Shown: in pieces, positions 6,814 through 16,241 of the stretch
How the letters are laid out: each line of letters starts with the position of its first letter
Numbering within the stretch: position 1 is the stretch's first letter
From: Hyphomicrobiales bacterium
GTDB taxonomy: Bacteria > Pseudomonadota > Alphaproteobacteria > Rhizobiales > Aestuariivirgaceae
Direction of reading: 5' to 3'
Assembly (NCBI GenBank): GCA_016185245.1
Contig: JACPNZ010000041.1
Coordinates: 157,224-221,223, forward strand
Length of the DNA stretch: 64,000 nucleotides
The notes under the pieces: generated by a model
Databases searched by the model: none
The model's input: the letters and a program-made list of their open reading frames with translations, nothing else
What the model was told of the DNA's origin: nothing
Made by a program: the position numbers and the translations under genes

Positions 6814-9303
6814 CTACTGCTTGCGCACCAGACAATCGCGCACCCCCACGCCGAACAGCGAACTGCACAGCTGTGTGGCCTGGTCGCGGGTCTTCACCGG
6901 TCCCAGTCCCAGCCGGTAGCGGGTGCTGCCGAACACCGCGACCGCAGTGATCTGCGGCGGCAGGGTGCCGACGATCGCTGGATACTGGCTGCGCAGCCGG
7001 CCATATTCTGTCTGGGCTTCGGCCTGGCTCTGGAACGCGGAGAGCTGCACCATGTAGGTGCCGCTGGCCGTGGGCGGAGCCGGCGTCGGAGTCTGTACCT
7101 GGGTCTGCGGCACCGCCGCAACCTTGGTGCCGGCCGACTGGTTCTGCGGCATCGGTTCGACGGCGACCTGCTCGGCTGCCCCTTGCGAAGAGGAGGCGTT
7201 CGATCCGCCCAGGAGGTCGAGAAGCGTCTTTTTCTTGCGCGGCGGCGGCGGTTGCACCTGCTGGACCTGCTGCACCGGCTGGGTCGAGGTCTCGAAGGTT
7301 CCTTGCGATGGCGACGTTGCCTGCTGGGAACCCGTCTGCTGACCGGGCGGAACCAGAACCACCGGCGAGGCTCCGAGCGAGGCCGTCTCCTGCTGGGCAG
7401 TTTTCTTCTGGGAGACGGTCTTGTGCGTAGCCGCGGCCTTCTTGGGAAGCGGTGCCGGCGGGGTTTCGCCACCCACCGATTCAACCGACGGCGTAGTCGA
7501 ACTGTCGGCGGTGGTACCATCGCTCGCCGCCGTGCTGGCGGCCGCTGTCGAGCCATCGCTAGGCGTCGTCGCCGTGGCGGTCGGCTTGGCGGCAGGCTCG
7601 GTCACGGAAAGCGGCGAGGCCTGCGCAGTATCGGCCGCTCCCCCATTGGTCGTGGTTGCCGTAGCCGCCGCCATGCCGCTGCCCGACGCAGTATCGCCGT
7701 CGCCGGTCTTGAGCTGCGGCACCGCCGAAGGGGCTATCGCCGCTATGTTGTTGCCGAGGGGCTGATCGATTTTGCCTTGCGTATTGGACCCGCTTGTCGT
7801 GTCGCCGGGCGGCGGGGGCAACGGCAGGGGTATCGGTACCTCGCTGCCCTGCCCCGTCTGGCCGGTCGAGCCGGCCGGCTGCATCGCTTGGCCGGCACCC
7901 TGTTGGCCCGTCTCCGGCTGAATGGGCGTCACCTCGGTCGGCACTACCTTGCCGCCACTTACCTCCTGGTCGCCGACAATCCGGTCGTAGATCTGCTTCT
8001 TGCTGCCGGTGGTCGGCGCTTCGGCGACGCCTTCGGTCGGGGCGACCGTTGCGGTCTTGGCTGGCTGCTCGGGAGCCGCTACCACGGGGACCGTGTCGGT
8101 TGCCTGGCCGCCAGCGACGTTCCTGATCTTGTTGTTGTAGATCCACAGGCCAGCGACGACCACCGCACCGGCAACCAGCAGGGCGATCATCAGCAGCCAC
8201 GGTCCGCTCGACCGGCGCCGGTCGTCCTCGAAACCGGCTTCGGCCTCGCGGTAGGCCGACTGATAGTCGCCGGCAACGGCCCGGCGACGCGTCGGCTGGG
8301 GTGGTGCTTCATCCTCGAAGATATCGTCGGGATGCTCTTCCGCCGGCCGGCTGCGGACCCGCGCCGGTGCGGTACGCGACGGCCGCGAACCGTCGCCATA
8401 GGGATCGGTAGGTTCAAAGGCCGTGGTCGCAGGCGCTTCGCCTCGCCGATAGGGCTCAAAGCCAGCCGGCCGGGCCGGCAGGCGGGTGGCGAAACCCTGC
8501 GGCGTGTCGGGTCCGAAGGCCCGCTGGCCAGTATAGGCTGCCGAACGTGCTGCGAGGCCCGGATAGCCGGTCGCCGGATCGATCGGCCGGAACGGCGGCG
8601 GGGCCGCATCGGCACGGAAGCTTGGCGTCTGGCTACCGCGCAACAGCGACGGCTGGGTACGGTCGCCGCCGAGTGCCGGGCGGGGCGGCAGAAGCGGCTG
8701 CCTGGCGGTCGTGGCCGGCGCCGGACGCGGCGGCGCCGATGAAGCAAGACTCTCGGCTGCTGCCCCCGGTTCGCGGCGGCCCGCATCGTCATCGGCAAAA
8801 CTGAACTTGGGGCGGGGCGGCGGTTGCGGCTGGCCCTTGCCATCGCCGGTGGACGGCTTGGCCATGAAACTCGGCTCAACCGCGCCATTGCGCTTCTCGG
8901 CCCGCTGGCGGGCGGCATTGACGCGCTGCTCGGCCAGCTTCTCGGCCGCCGCCCGCTGGGCTTTGAGTTTCTCGGCAAGGGCATCCTGGGGCGGCAGTGT
9001 CATGGGCTCCGGGACGCGCTTGGCAGCGGTTGCAATCGCCGTTGCAGGCGTCGGCGCCTTGGCGGCGGGCTTGGCCACCGGCGTACGCGGCGCCATGGGC
9101 GCCGGGCGCACCACCGGCTGCGGTGCCTTGGCTTCCGGCTTGGCCGGCTGTGCGGCGGCCTGGACCGCGGCCGAAACCTGCGGCGCAGGCGGACTCGGTT
9201 TGAATTCATCGGAAATCTTCGGCATGTTCCCCGTGCCTATCCCCAGGCGCTCGCGCCAGTTTCGCTTGTCTGTTCCGGTGCCGTTGGTTGCGTTCTGATC
9301 CAT
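6814..9303 (-). CDS. SPOR domain-containing membrane protein
   Basis: An 829-residue protein. The cytoplasmic N-terminal half (1-365) is Pro/Ala-rich and charged. A single transmembrane helix (about 368-390, LLMIALLVAGAVVVAGLWIY) is followed by a long periplasmic Pro/Thr/Gln-rich linker. The C-terminal SPOR domain (about 745-829) begins TYMVQLSAFQSQAEA and ends near LCSSLFGVGVRDCLVRK. SPOR domains bind glycan strands stripped of stem peptides, so this is probably a division-site envelope protein. It lies 16 bases after argS and 7 before nagZ. No catalytic domain is visible. Much of the length is low complexity, so only the TM and SPOR parts can be assigned with confidence. Confidence 0.88.
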   Translation of the reverse strand: MDQNATNGTGTDKRNWRERLGIGTGNMPKISDEFKPSPPAPQVSAAVQAAAQPAKPEAKAPQPVVRPAPMAPRTPVAKPAAKAPTPATAIATAAKRVPEPMTLPPQDALAEKLKAQRAAAEKLAEQRVNAARQRAEKRNGAVEPSFMAKPSTGDGKGQPQPPPRPKFSFADDDAGRREPGAAAESLASSAPPRPAPATTARQPLLPPRPALGGDRTQPSLLRGSQTPSFRADAAPPPFRPIDPATGYPGLAARSAAYTGQRAFGPDTPQGFATRLPARPAGFEPYRRGEAPATTAFEPTDPYGDGSRPSRTAPARVRSRPAEEHPDDIFEDEAPPQPTRRRAVAGDYQSAYREAEAGFEDDRRRSSGPWLLMIALLVAGAVVVAGLWIYNNKIRNVAGGQATDTVPVVAAPEQPAKTATVAPTEGVAEAPTTGSKKQIYDRIVGDQEVSGGKVVPTEVTPIQPETGQQGAGQAMQPAGSTGQTGQGSEVPIPLPLPPPPGDTTSGSNTQGKIDQPLGNNIAAIAPSAVPQLKTGDGDTASGSGMAAATATTTNGGAADTAQASPLSVTEPAAKPTATATTPSDGSTAAASTAASDGTTADSSTTPSVESVGGETPPAPLPKKAAATHKTVSQKKTAQQETASLGASPVVLVPPGQQTGSQQATSPSQGTFETSTQPVQQVQQVQPPPPRKKKTLLDLLGGSNASSSQGAAEQVAVEPMPQNQSAGTKVAAVPQTQVQTPTPAPPTASGTYMVQLSAFQSQAEAQTEYGRLRSQYPAIVGTLPPQITAVAVFGSTRYRLGLGPVKTRDQATQLCSSLFGVGVRDCLVRKQ

Positions 9304-9319
9304 CGCCTACCGTCTCGTT

Positions 9320-11053
9320 CTACATCTCATCGGCGGGCCTGACGCCGAGGATCCGAAGGCCGTTTGCCAAAACATAGCGAATCGCGCGCAAGAAGGCGAG
9401 CCGCGTTGTGGTCCTGGCGACATCGTTTCGCAAAATAAATCGCAAATGCGGCGACTCTTTGCCCTTGTTCCAGAGAGCATGGAAATCCCCCGCCAGATCA
9501 TAAAGATAGAATGCGATCCGGTGGGGCTCATGGGCCACCGCGGCGGCCTCGACGAGGCGCGGATACTCGCCAATGCGGCGCATGAGGGCAAGTTCGGCCG
9601 GATCGCTCAGTAGGCTAAAGTCCGGTTGCGCGGGCTGAATTCCCTCGCCCTCGGCGTTGCGAATGACCGAGCAGGTGCGCGCATGGGCATACTGCACATA
9701 GAACACCGGATTGTCCTTGGATTGCTCGGTCACTTTGGCGAAGTCAAAATCGAGGGGTGCCTCGTTCTTGCGGAACAGCATCATGAAGCGCACCACATCG
9801 GGCCCAACCTCGTCCACCACCTCGCGCAGCGTGACGAATTCCCCGGACCGCTTCGACATGCGCACCGGCTCGCCGGCGCGGAAGAGCTTGACCAGCTGGC
9901 ACAGCCGGACGATCACCTCGACCTGGCCCGGGCCGGCAATCGCCGCCGCCACCGCCTCGAGCCGCTTGACATAGCCGCCGTGATCGGCGCCCAGAACATA
10001 GATCAGCTCCTTGAAGCCGCGCCTGATCTTGTTGCGGCTGTAGGCCACGTCCGAAGCGAAATAGGTGTAGGAGCCGTCCGACTTAAGGAGCGGCCGGTCG
10101 ACATCGTCGCCGAAGGCGGTGGCGCGGAAAAGCGTCTGCTCACGGTCTTCCCAGTCAGGCGGCACTTCGCCCTTGGGCGGTGGCAGGCGGCCCTGATAGA
10201 CGTGGCCGGCGGCCCGGAGATCGGCGACCGTTTCGGCCACTTCGCCGGAGTCATGCAGCGACTTCTCCGAGAAAAACACCTCCTGCCGGATGTTGAGGGC
10301 GGCAAGATCGTCGCGGATCATTTGCAGCATCATGGCAATAGTGCGCTCCCGCACCGGCGCCAGCCACTCCGCCTCGTCCTTCGCCGCAAGCGAGGCGCCG
10401 AACTCTTTGGCCAATGCCTCGCCCACCGGTTTCAGATATTCGCCCGGATAGAGCCCCGCCGGTATTTCGCCCACCGCTTCGCCCAGCGCCTCGCGGTAGC
10501 GCAGGTGAGCCGAACGCGCCACCGTGTCGACCTGGGCGCCGGCGTCGTTGATGTAGTATTCCTTGGTGACCTGGTAGCCGGTCACGGCGAGCAGTTCGGC
10601 CAGCGCATCGCCGAACACGGCGCCGCGCACATGGCCCACATGCAAGGGTCCCGTCGGATTGGCCGAGACATATTCGACATTGGCCTTGCGGCCGCCGCCC
10701 AGCGTCGAGCGGCCATAGTTGTCGCCAAGTCGCAACGCGGAATCGAGAACGCGCGGCCAAACCTCAGGGGTCAGACGAATGTTGATGAAACCGGGGCCAG
10801 CAACATCCATCGTCGCAACACCATCGCGCGCCCTCAGCCGTGACATCAGCCGTCGTGCAAGTTCCGGTGGTCTAACACCAAACTGATTGGCGAGTACCAT
10901 CGCGGCATTGGTCGATAGATCACCATTGCTGGAGTCGCGGGGCGGTTCGGCCGTCACGCGAGTTGTATCGAGCGGTAATGCGATTCCGCTCTCCACCGCC
11001 ATTGCCGTCAATTCATTGCGGATGATTTCACTGAAATCAGCAAACAGGTTCAT
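9320..11053 (-). CDS. argS: Arginyl-tRNA synthetase
   Basis: A 577-residue class I aminoacyl-tRNA synthetase charging tRNA-Arg. The HIGH-type motif is in [20 protein letters not shown] and the KMSKS-type motif is MSKRSG in [19 protein letters not shown]. The N-terminal Arg-tRNA synthetase additional domain (first 90 residues, including [12 protein letters not shown]) and the C-terminal DALR anticodon-binding domain ([20 protein letters not shown]) are present, so the protein is full length. It follows the dNTPase gene by 38 bases and is followed by the SPOR gene, so cotranscription is likely. Confidence 0.97.
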   Translation of the reverse strand: MNLFADFSEIIRNELTAMAVESGIALPLDTTRVTAEPPRDSSNGDLSTNAAMVLANQFGVRPPELARRLMSRLRARDGVATMDVAGPGFINIRLTPEVWPRVLDSALRLGDNYGRSTLGGGRKANVEYVSANPTGPLHVGHVRGAVFGDALAELLAVTGYQVTKEYYINDAGAQVDTVARSAHLRYREALGEAVGEIPAGLYPGEYLKPVGEALAKEFGASLAAKDEAEWLAPVRERTIAMMLQMIRDDLAALNIRQEVFFSEKSLHDSGEVAETVADLRAAGHVYQGRLPPPKGEVPPDWEDREQTLFRATAFGDDVDRPLLKSDGSYTYFASDVAYSRNKIRRGFKELIYVLGADHGGYVKRLEAVAAAIAGPGQVEVIVRLCQLVKLFRAGEPVRMSKRSGEFVTLREVVDEVGPDVVRFMMLFRKNEAPLDFDFAKVTEQSKDNPVFYVQYAHARTCSVIRNAEGEGIQPAQPDFSLLSDPAELALMRRIGEYPRLVEAAAVAHEPHRIAFYLYDLAGDFHALWNKGKESPHLRFILRNDVARTTTRLAFLRAIRYVLANGLRILGVRPADEM

Positions 11054-11091
11054 TAGTTTACGTAAGCCATTGAATTCACTCTTGTCTGGCC

Positions 11092-12288
11092 CTAGCGGAA
11101 AAGTGGATCGAGGTCAAACAGGCGCTTGTGCTGGTCCAGCGCATAGCGGTCGGTCATGCCGGCGATGAAATCGCACACCTGGCGGGACAGGCGGCCGCGA
11201 TCCTCGGCCAGTTGCCCGTCGCGCCAGTTGGCGGGCAACAGCCGGGGGTCGGCCAAATAGGCCTCGAACAGGTCGCGCACCACTCGCTGGGCCCGGTCCA
11301 TCATCGCCGTCACCCGTTCATGCCGGTACATCCGTTGCGACAGGAAGGACTGCAGCACCCGGTTCTTTTCCGCCATCTGCCGGCCGAAGCCGACAAGGTT
11401 CTCGCCCAGTCCGCGCACCGCCTCGACCGACCGGGGCTTGAGCCGCACAACCCTCCGCCCGGTCTCGGCCAAGACGTCGCCCACCATGGCGGCGATTACC
11501 CGGCGCACCGTCTCATGAACGATCCGCGTCATGTCGATCCCCGGATAAGCCTTGAGCACCTGGCTCAGAGCTTCGCCGGCCAGAGGCACGTCGCCAAGAT
11601 CGATCAGGTTGAACAGTCCGGCCCGCAGGCCGTCGTCGATATCATGGGCGTTGTAGGCGATGTCGTCGGCAAGTGCCGCCACCTGGGCCTCGGCGGAAGG
11701 GTGCGAGGCTAGCTGCAGGTCATGGGCCTCGGCATATTCGATGATCGCCTCGGGCAGTCCCCGCTCGCGATAGGCGCCAAGCGCATGGCCTTCGGCGTCG
11801 ATCAGCGGGCCATTGTGCTTGACCAGGCCTTCCAGCGTCTCCCAGGTCAAGTTGAGACCATCAAAGCGGGCATAGCAGCATTCGAGCTTGGTGACGATGC
11901 GCAGCGACTGGGCGTTGTGATCGAAGCCGCCATGGGGAGCCATGAGACGGTCGAGTTCGCGCTCGCCGGCATGGCCGAAGGGCGTGTGCCCGAGGTCATG
12001 GGCGAGCGCCAAAGCCTCGGTCAGATCCTCGTCGAGCCCCAGGGCCCGGGCAACCGAGCGGGCCACCTGGGCCACTTCGATCGAATGGGTGAGCCGGGTC
12101 CGGTAGTGATCGCCGTCATGATAGACGAACACTTGCGTCTTGTGCTTGAGGCGGCGGAAGGCGGTCGAATGGATGATACGGTCGCGGTCGCGGGCGAAAG
12201 GACTGCGCGGCGGGCTTTCCGGCTCCGCCACCAGCCGTCCCCGGCTATGTTCGGGGCGGGAAGCGTAGGCGGCCTCGGTCCTCTGCAT
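11092..12288 (-). CDS. Deoxyguanosinetriphosphate triphosphohydrolase-like protein
   Basis: A 398-residue HD-domain dNTP triphosphohydrolase of the Dgt-like type 2 group, which hydrolyses dNTPs to deoxynucleoside and triphosphate. The metal-binding HD motif is [14 protein letters not shown], preceded by the first ligand His in [16 protein letters not shown] and followed by [17 protein letters not shown]. The ATG at 12288 is favoured because GGAG lies six bases upstream; ATG 12300 and a start at 12333 are also in frame. It is divergent from erpA with only 50 bases between start codons. In this genomic position the gene is almost always annotated as dgt-like in alphaproteobacteria. Confidence 0.92.
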   Translation of the reverse strand: MQRTEAAYASRPEHSRGRLVAEPESPPRSPFARDRDRIIHSTAFRRLKHKTQVFVYHDGDHYRTRLTHSIEVAQVARSVARALGLDEDLTEALALAHDLGHTPFGHAGERELDRLMAPHGGFDHNAQSLRIVTKLECCYARFDGLNLTWETLEGLVKHNGPLIDAEGHALGAYRERGLPEAIIEYAEAHDLQLASHPSAEAQVAALADDIAYNAHDIDDGLRAGLFNLIDLGDVPLAGEALSQVLKAYPGIDMTRIVHETVRRVIAAMVGDVLAETGRRVVRLKPRSVEAVRGLGENLVGFGRQMAEKNRVLQSFLSQRMYRHERVTAMMDRAQRVVRDLFEAYLADPRLLPANWRDGQLAEDRGRLSRQVCDFIAGMTDRYALDQHKRLFDLDPLFR

Positions 12289-12299
12289 CGGCGGCTCCA

Positions 12300-12328
12300 T
12301 TGACAAGCGGGCACTTTCCACCAACATA
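12300..12328 (+). promoter_or_regulatory. Possible erpA promoter in the divergent erpA/dgt-like gap
   Basis: A perfect TTGACA lies at 12300-12305. Seventeen bases later is AACATA (12323-12328), a poor -10; CATACA two bases further on is an alternative. Either would place the transcript start within a few bases of the erpA ATG at 12339, which has no visible ribosome site, so a leaderless mRNA is possible. The evidence is only the -35 match and geometry. Confidence 0.3.
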
Positions 12329-12338
12329 CACAATCGCC

Positions 12339-12665
12339 ATGACCGAAATAACCCTGACCGAACGCGCCGCCTTACGCATCCGGACGATTGCCGGCGCCGA
12401 CCCCGCCAAGAGTGCTTTGCGCATTGCAGTGGCGGGCGGCGGCTGTTCCGGCTTCCAGTATCAGTTCGATCTCACCTCGCAGATGAACGACGACGATCTG
12501 GTGATCGAGCGCGACGGCGCCCGGGCCTTGATCGACAAGGTCTCGCAAGGCTTCCTGGCCGGAGCCGAGATCGATTTCGTCGACGACCTGATCGGCCAGT
12601 CCTTCAAGATTAGAAACCCCAACGCCACCGCCTCCTGCGGCTGCGGGACGAGTTTTTCGATCTGA
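12339..12665 (+). CDS. erpA: Iron-sulfur cluster insertion protein, ErpA/IscA family
   Basis: A 108-residue A-type carrier protein that passes Fe-S clusters to apo-enzymes. The three conserved cysteines are in place: GGGCSGFQYQF near residue 39 and the C-terminal CGCG of ATASCGCGTSFSI. The start ITLTERAALRIRTIAG is typical. The ATG at 12339 was chosen because conservation begins there; upstream in-frame codons to 12300 have no support. The protein fits ErpA best among the A-type carriers, and its place opposite dgt-argS is the usual alphaproteobacterial one. Confidence 0.93.
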   Translation: MTEITLTERAALRIRTIAGADPAKSALRIAVAGGGCSGFQYQFDLTSQMNDDDLVIERDGARALIDKVSQGFLAGAEIDFVDDLIGQSFKIRNPNATASCGCGTSFSI

Positions 12666-12707
12666 GCAGGCTTGCGTGGGCCCGGCCCATGGCCCCATCA
12701 TGACGAC

Positions 12708-13490
12708 ATGCTGATCGCCACCTGGAATATCAATTCGGTCAAGGCGCGGGTCGAGACGGCGCTGGCCTGGATCAAGGAGGCCAAGCCCGATGTGGTCTGC
12801 CTGCAGGAAATCAAATGCGAGAGCGAAGCATTTCCCAGTGCGGCCTTCGAGGAGCTGGGGTACAGCGCTTCGGTCCATGGCCAGAAGACCTACAATGGTG
12901 TTGCCATATTGTCGAAGCGGCGGCCCGATGAGGTGCGTCGTGGGCTGCCCGGCGATACCGGCGATTCCCAGGCCCGCTACATTGAGGCGGTGATCCCGGC
13001 CGACTGGGGCGTAGTGCGGGTGGCTTCGATCTATCTGCCCAACGGCAATCCGCCGGCGACCGAGAAATTCGCCTACAAGCTCGCCTGGATGGACCGGCTC
13101 ACCGCCCATGCGAAAGACCTTCTCGCCCATGAGGAAGTCCTGGTGCTCGCCGGCGACTACAATGTGATCCCCAGCGCTCGCGACGCCAAACATCCTGAGG
13201 CCTGGGCCGGGGACGCACTCTTTCTACCTGAGACCCGGGCGCGGTTCCGCCATCTGCTCAATCTCGGCCTTTCTGACGCGGTGCGGGCGACGGCCCCCGA
13301 CCGCCCCGGCCTCTACACCTTCTGGGACTATCAGGCCGGCGCCTGGCAGAAGGACAACGGCATCCGCATCGATCATCTGCTGCTGTCGCCCCAGGCTGCC
13401 GACCGGCTGACCGAAACCCGCCTCGACCGCCACGTCCGCGGCTGGGAAAAACCCTCCGACCACGTGCCGGCGCTCGTCCGGCTCTCCTGA
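12708..13490 (+). CDS. xthA: Exodeoxyribonuclease III (AP endonuclease)
   Basis: A 260-residue exonuclease III family enzyme of base excision repair that cleaves abasic sites and degrades 3' ends. Motifs in order: MLIATWNINSVKARV (catalytic Asn), CLQEIKCESEAFP (metal-binding Glu), YNGVAILSKRRP, LAGDYNVIPSARD (Asp/Asn pair) and the C-terminal WEKPSDHVPALVRL (catalytic Asp-His). The ATG at 12708 begins the conserved sequence; a start at 12672 would add 12 unconserved residues. It follows erpA by 42 bases. Confidence 0.96.
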   Translation: MLIATWNINSVKARVETALAWIKEAKPDVVCLQEIKCESEAFPSAAFEELGYSASVHGQKTYNGVAILSKRRPDEVRRGLPGDTGDSQARYIEAVIPADWGVVRVASIYLPNGNPPATEKFAYKLAWMDRLTAHAKDLLAHEEVLVLAGDYNVIPSARDAKHPEAWAGDALFLPETRARFRHLLNLGLSDAVRATAPDRPGLYTFWDYQAGAWQKDNGIRIDHLLLSPQAADRLTETRLDRHVRGWEKPSDHVPALVRLS

Positions 13491-13548
13491 CGCGAAGAAG
13501 CCCGCCGCAGGTTTCCCCGCGACGGGCCTCCCTAGCAGAAATTACGCC

Positions 13549-13902
13549 TTACGCCGCAGACTTGAAGGGCTTCACGCCGAAGGCCTGGAGGCTCGCTTCG
13601 AAGGGCTTGTAGGCCTCCTGGGCGGTGCTGACATAGAGTTCGCCGAACTTGGCGGCCTGGGCGAGGAAGGCCTCATAGGCCTCCTTGGCATAGGCCTGCT
13701 GCAATTCCATGGCCTTGTCGAGGGACTTGGCGGCGCTGGCGCGCTCAAAGACCTGGCTGCTCTTCTCGAAGGACTTGCGCGAGAAATCGGCGGCCTCCTG
13801 GGCCATCGCCTGCAGGCCCTTGGTGAAGGCGTTGGCCGAGGCGACATAGGCCTCCATACCATCCTTGCCGAGGTTCTGGAATTCTTCGAACGATTTAATC
13901 AT
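13549..13902 (-). CDS. Phasin (PHA granule-associated protein)
   Basis: A 117-residue alpha-helical protein of the phasin family, coating polyhydroxyalkanoate granules. It starts MIKSFEEFQNLGKDGMEAYV and carries the amphipathic helix region with repeated Ala, Phe and Lys (ANAFTKGLQAMAQEAADFSR, then FGELYVSTAQEAYKPFEASL). It has no signal peptide or Cys. AAGGAG lies seven bases before the ATG, a strong ribosome site suiting an abundant protein. The promoter upstream is near consensus and carries repressor-type boxes (13948-13996). The PHA synthase gene lies about 30 kb away in the same window. Confidence 0.9.
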   Translation of the reverse strand: MIKSFEEFQNLGKDGMEAYVASANAFTKGLQAMAQEAADFSRKSFEKSSQVFERASAAKSLDKAMELQQAYAKEAYEAFLAQAAKFGELYVSTAQEAYKPFEASLQAFGVKPFKSAA

Positions 13903-13947
13903 CGGAGGTCTCCTTGACCGCTGGAAGTGGAATCGATATTGGTCTCT

Positions 13948-13996
13948 AATATATGCAGCGCAGCAATTTTGTCAAGAAATTTTTGCAGTGCAGCAA
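13948..13996 (-). promoter_or_regulatory. Phasin promoter with two PhaR-type boxes
   Basis: Read on the minus strand, TTGACA (13975-13970), a 16-base spacer and TATATT (13953-13948) form a near-consensus promoter. Two copies of TTGCTGCxCTGCA occur: one fills the spacer (13966-13954) and one sits just upstream of the -35 (13996-13984), 30 bases apart. Each contains CTGC-N3-GCA, close to the CTGC-N3-GCAG site that, from memory, was reported for PhaR repressors of Paracoccus and Rhodobacter. A repressor bound in the spacer would block polymerase. The leader would be about 40 bases. Confidence 0.65.
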
Positions 13997-14168
13997 GGCG
14001 GGCTAGTTGCCAAGAGGCACGCAGTGGGCGTTTACTGTCTGGTAACGGTGCCGACTGTTAATTGGCGGCCGGGAGGGGGTGGCTTGCTCCAGCAATTTAT
14101 TATCTGGGTCGGCGTGCGTTATCTTGGTAAGCCTATAACTTGAGTCTGGCCGGACTGGTGGAGATCGA

Positions 14169-15755
14169 ATGCCCGTAGGCGCTGCTGCGCAATCCTGTTC
14201 CCGGCTGCCGTTCAATGGCCAATCGCTGGTGCGCCTGGCCGTGATTGCTGTGCTATTTGCGCTTTTCATGATTCCGGCACCATCCGCGGCCTTTGCCGGA
14301 CGTATCCCCTTCTCCGCCATCTCGGTCGATGCCCGAACCGGCAAGGTGCTGTTTGCGGTTGATCCCGATGGTCTGCGCCATCCCGCCTCGCTCACCAAGA
14401 TGATGACGCTCTATGTGTTGTTCCAGGATCTGAAGGCCGGCAAGCTCAAACTCGATTCGCCGATCCGCATTTCGGCCCGGGCGGCGTCGATGGCGCCCTC
14501 CAGGCTTGGCGTTAAACCCGGCACCACCATCACGGTCGATACCGCCATCCGGGCCGTGGTGGTCAAATCGGCCAATGACGTGGCCTCGGCCATTGCCGAA
14601 AATCTCGGCGGCAGCGAGACTGCCTTCGCCACCCGAATGACCCAGACGGCCCGCGGCATCGGCATGAGCCGCACGACCTTCCGCAACGCCTCGGGCCTGC
14701 CCAATCCGGGGCAATGGACCACGGCGCGCGACATGGCGACCATGGGGCTCCGGCTGCAGCGCGACTTCCCCGAATACTATCCCTATTTTCGCACCTTGGC
14801 CTTCAGCTATGGGGGGGGCGCCGTCGCCACTCACAATCGGCTGTTGGGCAAGTATCAGGGCGCCGACGGTATCAAGACCGGCTATACCGCCGCGTCCGGC
14901 TTCAATCTGGTGAGCTCGGCCGAGCGCGACGGCAAGCGGTTAGTAGGTACAGTGCTCGGTGGCGCCAGCGGGACGGCCCGTAACCGCTACATGATGCGCA
15001 TGCTCGACAAGGCCTTCCCCGCCAGCGTTGCCGGCAAGACCATCGCGGCCCTCGCCGGATCGTCCAAGGGCGCAATTGAACCCGCCGCTGCCGATCAGGT
15101 CAAGCCTGACGACCAGGCCGATCTCGCCACCGCCGCCGCTGCGGCAGCAGCCCAGGATACGGGCGAAGACGGTAGCGGTGCGGGCGATCAAGCCGATAGC
15201 GGCGCCACCGGCGCAGCTCCTCCCGAAATAACCGATACGACGTCTGCCGCAAATTCAACAACTACCGGAGCTGCCGATCAAAAGCTTCGGAAACTCCTCA
15301 AGAAACACGGCAAGGGCAGCAAGCCCACGGTGATCGAGGCAAAGATCGAGCCGCCGACCCAGCCGGAAAAGCTTCCCTTTGCCGTCAAGGCCGAAGCCAA
15401 GCAAACCATTGTCGATGCGGCCCTGGCCGCAACTCCGGACGCCCAGGCAAACGACGGCAAAGCCGAACCCCCAGCCGATACCCAGGTGGCGGCGAGCCTT
15501 GCCCAGGACAGCTGGTACATCCGGATCGGAAGCTTTACCACAAAGGAAGAGGCCATCAGCCGTCTGCGCCGGCTGATGGCCGATGGGCCCGAAGCACTTC
15601 GCGACAAGGCCACCTTCACCGAAATTGTGCAGAAGGGCACGGTCACCAGCTACCGGGCCCGTTTCTCCGGCTTCTCCGAGAAGAACGCGCGCCAGGCTTG
15701 CCAGGAAATCCAGCGCAAGAACATGAGCTGCTATGTGGTGGCGCCCAATTCCTGA
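14169..15755 (+). CDS. D-alanyl-D-alanine carboxypeptidase with SPOR domain
   Basis: A 528-residue penicillin-binding protein of the S11 peptidase family (DacA/PBP5-like), trimming the terminal D-Ala of peptidoglycan stem peptides. An N-terminal hydrophobic signal segment (about 22-42) ends near AFAG. Active-site motifs are SLTK (Ser74, Lys77), SAN (Ser134-Asn136) and KTG (236-238). A long Ala/Asp/Pro-rich linker follows, then a SPOR domain (about 445-528, [19 protein letters not shown]). The SPOR domain replaces the usual amphipathic membrane anchor and should target it to division septa. GGAG lies five bases before the ATG. Its last 25 bases overlap the convergent J-domain gene. Confidence 0.93.
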   Translation: MPVGAAAQSCSRLPFNGQSLVRLAVIAVLFALFMIPAPSAAFAGRIPFSAISVDARTGKVLFAVDPDGLRHPASLTKMMTLYVLFQDLKAGKLKLDSPIRISARAASMAPSRLGVKPGTTITVDTAIRAVVVKSANDVASAIAENLGGSETAFATRMTQTARGIGMSRTTFRNASGLPNPGQWTTARDMATMGLRLQRDFPEYYPYFRTLAFSYGGGAVATHNRLLGKYQGADGIKTGYTAASGFNLVSSAERDGKRLVGTVLGGASGTARNRYMMRMLDKAFPASVAGKTIAALAGSSKGAIEPAAADQVKPDDQADLATAAAAAAAQDTGEDGSGAGDQADSGATGAAPPEITDTTSAANSTTTGAADQKLRKLLKKHGKGSKPTVIEAKIEPPTQPEKLPFAVKAEAKQTIVDAALAATPDAQANDGKAEPPADTQVAASLAQDSWYIRIGSFTTKEEAISRLRRLMADGPEALRDKATFTEIVQKGTVTSYRARFSGFSEKNARQACQEIQRKNMSCYVVAPNS

Positions 15756-16216
15756 CTGAGCACGTCCTTGGCCTCGTTGATCTTGGCGGCGAGATAGTCG
15801 CTGCCGCCGCGGTCGGGATGATAATCCTTCATCAGCCGCTTGTAGGCGGTCCGGATGTCTTCGGCACTGGCACCAGGCTGCAGTCCCAGCACCGCCAGGG
15901 CCTCGTTGCGTGACATCTTGGAGCGCGCTGGCGGTGGCGGCGGAGTATCGCTTGGCCTTCCGCTGCCCCGTGGCGGCCAGTTGAAGCCGTTGGGAAAAAG
16001 CGCGTTCTCGCCGAGGAGCCCGGCACCAAGCGCCAGAAATGCCGTCCCCAATTGCCAGCTACCGCGTACAAGAAGTAGACCGCCCCCCGCCATGATGGCG
16101 CCGCCGGCCAATTTGCGCATGAGATTTTTGACCTGGCGGGGTTGCGAGGCGCCGAACTTGCGCAGCAGCCACCAGCCGCCGAACACGATCACCAGGGCCA
16201 GGACGAGATTGGGCAT
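15731..16216 (-). CDS. Membrane-anchored J-domain protein
   Basis: A 161-residue protein with two N-terminal hydrophobic segments (about 3-18 and 36-68), a Pro-rich linker (90-98) and a C-terminal J-domain (about 101-158). The J-domain contains HPD in [21 protein letters not shown], the motif that stimulates DnaK ATPase. The arrangement, membrane anchor first and J-domain last, resembles the mitochondrial Pam18/Tim14 type and the short DjlA-like proteins of alphaproteobacteria. The client is unknown. It is convergent with the carboxypeptidase gene and shares 25 bases with it. Confidence 0.85.
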   Translation of the reverse strand: MPNLVLALVIVFGGWWLLRKFGASQPRQVKNLMRKLAGGAIMAGGGLLLVRGSWQLGTAFLALGAGLLGENALFPNGFNWPPRGSGRPSDTPPPPPARSKMSRNEALAVLGLQPGASAEDIRTAYKRLMKDYHPDRGGSDYLAAKINEAKDVLSQELGATT

Positions 16217-16241
16217 TGAATCCCCGCTGCTGCCAGCCCGC

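Noticed and set aside
6691..8742. 683-codon plus-strand frame opposite the SPOR gene
   Set aside because: Arg/Gly-rich shadow of a Pro/Ala-rich coding region.
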